From positions 704,739 through 768,738 of the forward strand of contig NZ_LGRA01000018.1 of assembly GCF_003116095.1 (NCBI RefSeq): 64,000 nt of DNA, given 5' to 3'. Positions 54,900 to 64,000 of this stretch are shown here, piece after piece (positions within the stretch are counted from its first letter, which is position 1; the number at the start of each line of letters is the position of its first letter). The notes below the pieces were generated by a model, which was not told the DNA's origin, ran no database searches, and worked only from the letters and a program-made list of their open reading frames with translations. The translations under genes were made by a program, and so were the position numbers. This stretch comes from Azospirillum sp. TSO35-2. GTDB lineage: Bacteria > Pseudomonadota > Alphaproteobacteria > Azospirillales > Azospirillaceae.

Positions 54900-55041
54900 C
54901 AGGAGGCGTGAACGCCGCCGGGTTCGATGGATGCCGTGGCCGGTCTCGAAACGCTGTGATTCCGCTCGGTGTGTCGTTACTTTCCCGGAGCCGTCCATTC
55001 CGCGGAAGGTTGGCCGTCGCATCGCGCAAGGACGTCCTTTT

Positions 55042-56004
55042 ATGGTTCCGATCACCGTCTCCTTGCCGCAGAAACTCGAGGATCTTGCGCCGAGTTGGAC
55101 ATCCCGTGTCCTGTCGTTCACGCCGACATCGGGCTGGCCGGCCTTCAACCCAAGCATCTGGTGGAACGGGAACGACATCACGGTGTGTATCCGTTCGGCG
55201 AATTATCGCCTGGGTCATCGCTCGCTGCCGTCCGAGATGCTTCCGTCTCCCGGCGACCTGTCCCCTCCGCACGAAACCGATTTCCGAACGCTGAATTACA
55301 TCGGCAGCCTTTCCGAAGGGCTGGAGTGGCGGCAGACCCCGACGCCGGTTGTCCTGCCGGACGGTGTCGGCGATCCGGCTTGGCGTGATCGTATCGAAGA
55401 CTGCCGGTTGCTGATGATCGACGGAGCGCTGGGCGCGGTTGCCTCGATCTACGACCGGCCGCAGAACAAAGCCTTCATGTGCTTCATGAGAATCGGGGGC
55501 GACGGCAAGATACTCGGCATTCTTCCCCTTGTCTCACCGATGGATTGGGCGTGGGAAAAGAATTGGATGCCGGTCGTCCGGGGAAGGACGCTTCATCTGA
55601 TCTATTCATGCCGCCCGTCGATTGTGATATCGCTCGATTTCACCAAGAACACGATGTCGACCTGGCAAGCCGGTTCCGGCCCCGAAGACTTGCAGGGGTG
55701 GTCCGGGTCATCGCAGGGCTGCGACATCGACGGATCGGCGCTCTGTGTCGTCCATCGCAAGGAGCGTGTCGATGACCGGCTGCGCTACAGCCATCGCTTC
55801 GTCATGTTTGATCGGGACCTGCGGATCTGCGCCATGTCCAAGCCGTTCATTTTCCAACAGGACGGCGTCGAGTTCTGTGCCGGCATGACCCGTGTTCGCG
55901 ACCGCCTGTTCTTGAGCTACGGGGTGGCTGACACGGTGGCGATGATCGGGACGATGTCCGTCGATGAGGCCCTGGCCAGCCTGACCCCGCACACGCCGGC
56001 GTAG
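55042..56004 (+). CDS. GH130/GH43-like five-bladed beta-propeller protein
   Basis: The 320-residue protein has no signal peptide. Its motifs follow the GH130/GH43 propeller order: FNPSIWWNGNDITVCIRSAN, RIEDCRLLMIDGALGAV (like the EDPRL blade), DWAWEKNWMPVVRGRTLHLIYSCRPS (like EKNW.P / Y...P), and HRFVMFDRDLRICAMSKPF near the end. GH130 enzymes are mannoside phosphorylases or hydrolases. The key Asp/Glu of EDPR is kept as ED but Pro is Cys, so activity is uncertain. Codon use is less GC-rich than neighbours. The ATG 55042 follows a weak AAGGA site. Confidence 0.5.
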   Translation: MVPITVSLPQKLEDLAPSWTSRVLSFTPTSGWPAFNPSIWWNGNDITVCIRSANYRLGHRSLPSEMLPSPGDLSPPHETDFRTLNYIGSLSEGLEWRQTPTPVVLPDGVGDPAWRDRIEDCRLLMIDGALGAVASIYDRPQNKAFMCFMRIGGDGKILGILPLVSPMDWAWEKNWMPVVRGRTLHLIYSCRPSIVISLDFTKNTMSTWQAGSGPEDLQGWSGSSQGCDIDGSALCVVHRKERVDDRLRYSHRFVMFDRDLRICAMSKPFIFQQDGVEFCAGMTRVRDRLFLSYGVADTVAMIGTMSVDEALASLTPHTPA

Positions 56005-56146
56005 GCCGCCGGCGTCCGCCCCGGCTCCGTTCTTTTTCGGAAAGCATGGCTGCACTTCGTCCGAGACGGCTTGTCGAGGCTTCCGGTGCCATGGTCCTGT
56101 GGGGGCGTCCGATTGTCGCCCCTGCTCGCTATCGAGGATACCGGCC

Positions 56147-56782
56147 ATGACGTGGCAGACGCTCGCCTTCTTCTTCGCCACCGCCTTCGTCATCTCGATG
56201 ACGCCGGGGCCGAACATGCTGCTGGCGATGAGCCTGGGCCTGCGCTTCGGTGCGCGCCGGGCCGCCTGGGGCGGTGCCGGCATGTGCGCGGCGCTGGCGC
56301 TGATGGCGGCGCTGTCGGCCTTCGGGCTGGGCGCCCTGCTCTCCACCTCGGTGCTGGCGTTCGAGATCGTGCGCTGGGCCGGCGTCGCCTACCTGACCTG
56401 GCTCGGCATCGCCGCATGGCGGGCGCCGGTCGAACCGGCGGGGGAACGCGACGGCGCCGCTGCCCCGTCGGCCCAGGGCACGCCCGGCCGCCTGTTCCTG
56501 CGCGGCGCGCTGGTCGCCTTCAGCAACCCCAAGGCGCTGGTCTTCATGGGCGCCCTGTTCCCGCAGTTCATCGACGCCGCCGCGCCGCTGGCGCCGCAAC
56601 TGATGGCGCTGGTCGCCACCATGGTGGTGATCGAGTTCGGCTGGATCATGGCCTACGCCACCGGCGGCGACCGTCTGGCGAGCAAGCTGACCAGCGTCGC
56701 CGCGGCGAAGTCGCTGAACCGGCTGACCGGCGGGTTGATGATCGGCGCCGGCGGGCTGCTGGCGCTCGCCCGCCGGGTGTAA
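56147..56782 (+). CDS. LysE/RhtB-family amino acid exporter
   Basis: The 211-residue inner-membrane protein has six hydrophobic segments. LysE/RhtB signatures are FVISMTPGPNMLLAMSLGLRFGARRAAWGGAGM at the start and AYLTWLGIAAWR, then FLRGALVAFSNPKALVFMGALFPQFI in the middle. Such proteins export amino acids or their derivatives. GAGGA precedes the ATG. Its end is 18 bp before the stop of the converging aldehyde dehydrogenase gene. Confidence 0.9.
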   Translation: MTWQTLAFFFATAFVISMTPGPNMLLAMSLGLRFGARRAAWGGAGMCAALALMAALSAFGLGALLSTSVLAFEIVRWAGVAYLTWLGIAAWRAPVEPAGERDGAAAPSAQGTPGRLFLRGALVAFSNPKALVFMGALFPQFIDAAAPLAPQLMALVATMVVIEFGWIMAYATGGDRLASKLTSVAAAKSLNRLTGGLMIGAGGLLALARRV

Positions 56783-56800
56783 CGGCCGGCGTGTCGTCCC

Positions 56801-58243
56801 TCAGCCGCGCTTCGGCCGGACGACGTGCTTGATTTCCTGGAAGGCGGCCAGCCCCCAGGGGCCGAGTTCGCGGCCGATGCCGCTGCGGCGGTAGCCGCCC
56901 CAGGACGCCTCGACGAACACCATCTGCGGGCAGTCAATCCAGGCGACGCCGACCTCCAGCGCCTCGGCCACCCGCTCGGCGCGGGCGTCGTCGCCGCTGA
57001 TCACGGTGCCGACCAGCCCGAAGTCGCTGTCGTTGGCCAGCCGGACCGCCTCGGCCTCATCCTCGAAGGGGTGGACCGCCAGCACCGGGCCGAAGACCTC
57101 CTCGCGCCACAGCGCGCTGTCCAGCCGGACGTCGGTGAAGATCGTCGGCTCGACGAACCAACCCTCGCCCCTACCCTGCGGGATGCCGCCGCCGGTGACC
57201 AGCGTGGCGCCGTCGGCCTTGGCCCGCTCGATGACGGACAGCACCTTGCGGTGCTGCGCCGCGGTGGTCAGCGGTCCCATTTCCGTCGCCGGATCCAGGC
57301 CGGGGCCGACCTTCAGCGCACGGGCGCGGGCGACCAACCGGTCGAGCAGCGGCCGGTAGGCCGACCGCTCCACCAGCAGCCGGCCGGTGGCCGAACACAT
57401 CTGGCCGGCGTTGGTGAACAGACCCGACACCACCAGATCGGCGGCGTGGTCGAGGTCGGCGTCGGCGAAGACCAGGATGGCCGACTTGCCGCCCAGCTCC
57501 AGCGCCACCCGCTTGGTGCCATGGGCGGCGGTCTCCATCACCCGCTCGCCCACCGCGTTCGACCCGGTGAAGGAGATCTTGGCGACACCGGGGTGGGCGC
57601 AGAGCGGCGCGCCGACCGCCTCGCCGCTGCCGGGCAGGATGTTCAGCACGCCGGCCGGCAGCCCGACCGCCTCGGCGATGGCGCCCAGTTCGAGGTCGAG
57701 CGGGGCGGTGAATTCCGACGGCTTCAGCACCACGGTGCAGCCGGCGGCGAGCGCCGGCGCCAGCTTCCACGCCGAGGTGACCAGCGGGAAGTTCCACGGC
57801 GTGATCAGCGCGGCGACGCCGGCCGGCTCGCGCCGCAGACGGGCCTCGAAGCCGGGGTTGGCCAGCGGCACGGGCGCGTCCTGCTGCGCGTCGAGGGCAC
57901 GGGCGAGGCCGGCGTAATAGGCATAGGTGCCGGCGGCGTCCTCCAGATCGACCCGCGCCTCGGCCAGCGGCTTGCCGTTGATGCGCGACGACAGGCGGGC
58001 AAGCTCCTCGGCACGGTCGCCGAGGGCGGCGGCGATGGCGTCGAGCAGGCGGGCGCGCTCGGCCGACGGGGTGCGCGCCCAGGACGGGAAGGCGGTCCGC
58101 GCCGCTGCGACCGCGGCGTCGACGTCGTCCGGGCCGGCGGCGGCGACCCGGTGGATCTCCTGCCCGGTGGAGGGATCATAGACCGGCAGCGTGCCGCCCG
58201 AGCCGGCGGTCCAGCGTCCGTCGATGAAGAGTTGGTCACGCAT
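56801..58243 (-). CDS. Aldehyde dehydrogenase (betaine/aminoaldehyde type)
   Basis: The 480-residue NAD-dependent enzyme shows GVAALITPWNFPLVTSAWKLAPALAAGCTVVLKPSE, FTGSNAVGERVM, the catalytic Glu in LELGGKSA, and the catalytic Cys in FTNAGQMCSATGRLLVE. It ends with WGGYRRSGIGRELGPWGL, the pattern of betaine- and aminoaldehyde dehydrogenases. In this operon (ureohydrolase and ThDP decarboxylase upstream) the natural substrate may be 4-guanidinobutyraldehyde, giving 4-guanidinobutyrate. A 142-bp palindromic element lies in the 187-bp gap before it. The ATG opens MRDQLFIDGRW, the family N-terminus. Confidence 0.88.
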   Translation of the reverse strand: MRDQLFIDGRWTAGSGGTLPVYDPSTGQEIHRVAAAGPDDVDAAVAAARTAFPSWARTPSAERARLLDAIAAALGDRAEELARLSSRINGKPLAEARVDLEDAAGTYAYYAGLARALDAQQDAPVPLANPGFEARLRREPAGVAALITPWNFPLVTSAWKLAPALAAGCTVVLKPSEFTAPLDLELGAIAEAVGLPAGVLNILPGSGEAVGAPLCAHPGVAKISFTGSNAVGERVMETAAHGTKRVALELGGKSAILVFADADLDHAADLVVSGLFTNAGQMCSATGRLLVERSAYRPLLDRLVARARALKVGPGLDPATEMGPLTTAAQHRKVLSVIERAKADGATLVTGGGIPQGRGEGWFVEPTIFTDVRLDSALWREEVFGPVLAVHPFEDEAEAVRLANDSDFGLVGTVISGDDARAERVAEALEVGVAWIDCPQMVFVEASWGGYRRSGIGRELGPWGLAAFQEIKHVVRPKRG

Positions 58244-58265
58244 GCTGGCTGTCCTTTTTTTCTTT

Positions 58266-58407
58266 CCCTCTCCCGCCCCGGGAGAGGGAGGGGACCCGCC
58301 GCGAAGCGGTGGGGAGGGTGAGGGGTTGTCCGCCGTGCGGCGTGGGATTCTTGCCTTGCCCCTCACCCGGCGCCTTCGGCGCCACCCTCTCCCGGGGCGG
58401 GAGAGGG
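58266..58407. repeat. Long palindromic element inside the guanidino operon
   Basis: A 23-bp perfect inverted repeat (58266-58288 with 58385-58407) frames a further pair (58317-58326 with 58359-58368) and small hairpins. It lies between the ThDP decarboxylase stop and the aldehyde dehydrogenase start and may cause partial termination or stabilise the upstream mRNA. Confidence 0.8.
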
Positions 58408-58430
58408 ATTCAAGGCGCTGCTCCTGGGCA

Positions 58431-60031
<1,601 letters not shown>

Positions 60032-60035
<4 letters not shown>

Positions 60036-61087
60036 GACCCGCGCCGCCGGGTCAGCGCGTCGGAGGCCAGGCACAGGATCTGGAACAGCATCTGCGCGCC
60101 GGCCTGGGCGGTGTTGGTGGTCGCGTCGTACTGCGGCGCCACCTCCATCACGTCGCCGCCGATGACGTCGATGCCGCGCAGGCCGCGCAGCAGTTCCAGC
60201 GCCTCGCGCGTCGTCAGGCCGCCGATCTCCGGTGTGCCGGTGCCGGGGGCGAAGGCCGGATCCAGCCCGTCGACGTCGAAGCTGACATAGACCGGCCCGT
60301 CGCCGACGACGCGGCGCGCCGTCTCGATCGCCGCGGCGATGCCCTTCTGCTGGACCTCCTCGGCGTGGATCACCGTCATGCCGCTGTCGTAGGAGAATTC
60401 CCACAGGAACTCGGCGTTGCCGCGGATGCCGATCTGCACCGTCCGCTCGGGGTCGAGCACGCCGTCGAGCACCGCCTGGCGGAACGGGCCGCCATGGTGG
60501 AACTTGGCGCCCTCATACTCGCCGCTGGTGTCGCAATGGGCGTCGATGTGGACCATGCCGACCGGCTGGTCGCGGCCGAGCGCCCGCAGGATCGAATAGG
60601 TGATGGAATGGTCGCCGCCCACCGTCAGCGGGATGACGCCGGCGTCCTTCACCTTGCTGTAGAAGGCGAACAGGTCGGCGTGGCACTGCTCCAGGCTGAA
60701 GCGGCTGGAGAAGGGCACGTCGCCGATGTCGGCCAGCTTGCAGTCGGCCGACGGCACCATGCGCAGCGCGTGTTCGTAGGGGCCGATGCGCTCCACCGCG
60801 CGGACGGCGCGCGGGCCGAGGCGGGCGCCGGCCCGGTTGGTGACGCCCAGATCCATCGGCGCGCCGATCAGCGCGATCTCCAGCCCGCCGAAATCCGCCA
60901 GATCGGCCGCGTCGGGCCGGTAGGGGGCGTCGAGCAGCGTGGCGGCGTTGGCGTAGGGCAGCGCCCGCTTGTCGCCGTCGGTGAACATCATGCCGGCGAC
61001 CTGGGCGAACTGCGGGTCGAAGATGTCGCCGCCGGCCGCGTTGCCGTAACGGTCGCGCAGGCGCTGGAGCTTGGTGGCATCGAACAT
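60032..61087 (-). CDS. Agmatinase/guanidinobutyrase-type ureohydrolase
   Basis: The 351-residue arginase-superfamily enzyme has all manganese ligand motifs: GGDHSITY, HIDAHCDT and SFDVDGLDPAFAPGTGTPEIGG. Others in the fold are IALIGAPMDLGVTNRAGARLGPRAVR and VSFDVD. It removes urea from a guanidino compound. Residues for agmatine versus 4-guanidinobutyrate cannot be separated by eye; the decarboxylase and aldehyde dehydrogenase neighbours favour 4-guanidinobutyrate, giving GABA. The start is ATG 61087 (AGGAG 11 bp upstream); ATG 61111, which overlaps the permease stop by one base, is an alternative. Confidence 0.88.
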
Positions 61088-61110
61088 GGGAACTGGGTCT
61101 CCTGTCGGCA

Positions 61111-61917
61111 TCAGTGCGTGCTGTCCTCGGCGGACCACGCACCGAGCAGCTTGGGAAGGTCGCCGAAGCGGGCGATCAGGCCGAAGACGAGCGCGGCGAC
61201 GGCGACGAACAGCACGGCGATGGCCGCCATGGTCGGGGTGTAGCCGTAGCGCAGCGCGTTGAAGATCTTGACCGGCAGCGTCTCCATGGTGAAGCCGACG
61301 GTCATGTAGGTGATGATGTATTCGTTGAGCGACAGCACGAAGGCGAAGGCGAAGCCGGAGATCACGTAGGGCCGGATCAGCGGCGCCACGACGGTGCGCA
61401 GCACGGTGCGGTCGTCGGCGCCCATGGTGGCCGCCGCCTCCACCAGCGTCGGGTCGATGGCGGAGAAGCCCAGCGTCACCGTCACCAGCGGCAGGGTGAC
61501 GAAAAAGATGCCGTGGCTGACCACCACGGTCCACGCCTCGCCGTAGAAGCCGGTCGAGGTCCAGAAGCCGAGGAAGCCCAGCGCGGTGATGACCGGCGGC
61601 AGGATGAAGGGCATCAGCCCCAGCGCGTGGACCAGCTTCGCCCACGGCGCCCGGAAGCGCCACAGGAACCACGCCAGCGGGAAGGCGACCAGCACCGCCA
61701 GGGAGGCGGACAGCGTGGCGACGATCAGGCTGGACTCCAGCGCCGCGCGCCAGCCGCTGTCGGCGAAGATCTCCGCGTACCACGCCAGCGAGAAGCCCTG
61801 CGGCGGGAAGGTCAGCGACTTCTTGGCGTTGATCGACACGCCGGCGACGACCACCAGCGGCAGCGCCAGGAACAGCGCCACGGCCGACAGGAACAGACGG
61901 TTCAGGAAGGCGCTCAT
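61111..61917 (-). CDS. ABC permease, PotC-like
   Basis: The 268-residue inner-membrane protein has six helices and the EAA loop EAAATMGADDRTVLRTVVAPLIRPYVISG typical of spermidine/putrescine-type permeases. It overlaps the PotB-like gene by ATGA. Together with the ATPase and the other permease it should import a cationic solute such as arginine, 4-guanidinobutyrate, agmatine or polyamines. The neighbouring ureohydrolase suggests a guanidino compound. Confidence 0.88.
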   Translation of the reverse strand: MSAFLNRLFLSAVALFLALPLVVVAGVSINAKKSLTFPPQGFSLAWYAEIFADSGWRAALESSLIVATLSASLAVLVAFPLAWFLWRFRAPWAKLVHALGLMPFILPPVITALGFLGFWTSTGFYGEAWTVVVSHGIFFVTLPLVTVTLGFSAIDPTLVEAAATMGADDRTVLRTVVAPLIRPYVISGFAFAFVLSLNEYIITYMTVGFTMETLPVKIFNALRYGYTPTMAAIAVLFVAVAALVFGLIARFGDLPKLLGAWSAEDSTH

Positions 61918-62764
61918 GCCGCATGCTCCTTCTTGCCGACCAGCAGGGAGAGGCCGACCAGACCCAGGCTGACCAGCACCAGGAACACCGCCATCGCCGC
62001 GGCGAAGGGCATGTTGGCCTGGAACAGCGCCTGGTCGGTGATCAGGACCGACAGCGTCCAGTGCTGCGGCCGGCCCAGCAGTTGCGGCAGCAGGTAGCAG
62101 CCGAGCGCGAAGACGAAGACCATGATCAGCGTCGCCACGATGGTGTTGCGCAGCGCCGGCACCACCACGGTGAAGAAGCTCTTCACCGGCGAGGCGCCCA
62201 GCGTCCGCGATGCCTCCATCAGCGTCGGGTCGAGCCGGGACAGCGCCGGGTAGAGCACCAGCACCGTGTAGGGGAAGGCTTGGTAGACGATGCCGGTCAG
62301 CACCGCCCCCAGGCCGGGCGCCAGCGAGGTCGGCGTGTCCATCAGCCCGACGGCGACCAGCAGGTTGGAGATGCCGGCGTTGGCCGACAGCAGCGTCGAC
62401 CAGGCGAAGCCGATGATGACCTCCGACAGCGACAGCACCGACAGCAGGAAGACCAGCCACACCACCTGCACCCGGCGGCGCAGCCGGGTCAGGATGTAGG
62501 TGAAGGGAAAGGCCAGCAGCAGCGACAGCACGGCGACGCCGGCGGCCAGCAGCATCGAGAAGCTCAGCACCCGGCCGAAGAAGACCGACAGGAAGCGGGC
62601 GTAGTTCGACCAGACGAAGGCCGGTTCGTAGAATCCGCCCTCGATCCGCTGGAAGAAGGACACCGCGATCATCAGCCCGAAGGGCACGGCGAAGAACAGC
62701 AGCAGCATCGCCGCCGGGAAGGCGATGGGACCGTAATCGAGGATCCGGCGGGGCGGCTCGCGCG

Positions 62765-62768
<4 letters not shown>
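61914..62768 (-). CDS. ABC permease, PotB-like
   Basis: The 284-residue inner-membrane protein has about six helices and the EAA loop EASRTLGASPVKSFFTVVVPALRNTIVATL. The N-terminus MTREPPRRILDYGPIAFPAAM leads into TM1. It is joined by 4-bp overlaps to the ATPase gene upstream and the PotC-like gene downstream, so all are one unit. The first large periplasmic loop (QRIEGGFYEPAFVWSNYARFL) is typical of PotB. Confidence 0.88.
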
Positions 62769-63802
<1,034 letters not shown>

Positions 63803-63847
63803 GGGCGGGCGTCCTCAGCTTGAGGGAATGCGGGAGGTGCGGGCGTG

Positions 63848-64000
63848 ATGCCCCCTCCCTAACCCTCCCCCGCCTTTGGCGGTGGAGGGGACTGCCGCGG
63901 CATCGCGAACTCTCCCCTCTCCCGCGCCAGCTCTCGCACAAAGCTTTGCTTTGTGCTGACGCGACAGGCGGACCATAGGTCCGCTGAGAGCGGGGGAGGG
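63848..64000. repeat. Modular GC-rich palindromic element, copy D (cut by window edge)
   Basis: The left half has the C-rich palindrome and linker GGGGACTGCCGC, as in copies B and C. The right half carries the same double-hairpin module as copy A (stems 63936-63944/63948-63956 and 63968-63974/63978-63984). The matching piece 63929-64000 differs from copy A at 4 of 72 bases. It is in front of the PotA-like gene (minus strand) and continues past the window. Confidence 0.85.

Noticed and set aside
58262..58420. CRISPR or tandem-repeat array
   Set aside because: The repeats are inverted arms of one palindromic element, not spaced direct repeats.

Overview
The window is chromosome-like DNA from a GC-rich alphaproteobacterium. 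Third-position GC is very high, genes overlap by ATGA or GTGA, and the gene content is typical of Rhodospirillales: Irr, an intracellular PHB depolymerase, large Cache/PAS histidine kinases, and PQQ glucose dehydrogenase. Azospirillum or a close relative is the best guess. This rests on gene content and style only; no database search was possible. I see no rRNA, tRNA, CRISPR, prophage or transposase.

Layout. 1-5243: the tail of a glycerophosphodiester phosphodiesterase, a flavin oxidoreductase of the nitronate monooxygenase family, the iron regulator Irr, and a rubrerythrin / Fe-S protein / DUF3501 operon with an Irr-box-like motif in front. 5248-14203: two small membrane proteins, a PAS histidine kinase, the acetate permease pair (DUF485 + ActP), and a divergent hybrid kinase / OmpR-type regulator. 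An 11-bp-phased direct repeat lies in the shared promoter region. 14373-18923: acyl-CoA synthetase, etfB, etfA and 3-hydroxybutyryl-CoA dehydrogenase (beta-oxidation and PHB-linked metabolism). 19088-25796: glucose dehydrogenase, a BON protein, small unknowns, and two M20 amidohydrolases (the first allantoate-type).

26044-33716 (minus strand) is the most interesting region. It is a tight six-gene operon: carrier protein, acyl-CoA-dehydrogenase-like flavoprotein, class II aminoacyl-tRNA-synthetase-like amino acid:[carrier protein] ligase, DUF1839, GH2 beta-mannosidase-like protein and a tandem alpha/beta hydrolase with unusual nucleophile elbows. It looks like a ribosome- and NRPS-independent pathway that loads an amino acid on a carrier protein and modifies it. 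The product is unknown.

34283-45290: a chemoreceptor converging on a PAS histidine kinase, a peptide-type ABC transporter with decayed ATPase motifs and no binding protein, and a phospholipase D-VTT membrane fusion coupled to an EEP-family phosphatase. 45565-50597: PHB depolymerase, then ethanolamine permease and ethanolamine ammonia-lyase with no microcompartment genes nearby. 50861-56782: accessory genes, including a small lipoprotein, an orphan of lower GC, a DUF1194 VWA-like protein, a secreted protein with caspase-fold-like His/Cys motifs, a GH130-like beta-propeller and a LysE-type exporter.

56801-63802 (minus strand): a catabolic operon with a spermidine/putrescine-type ABC transporter (ATPase and two permeases), a ureohydrolase, a ThDP-dependent decarboxylase and an aldehyde dehydrogenase. 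The set fits 2-ketoarginine to 4-guanidinobutyraldehyde to 4-guanidinobutyrate to GABA plus urea. Several intergenic gaps carry modular GC-rich palindromic repeats that share a common plan.
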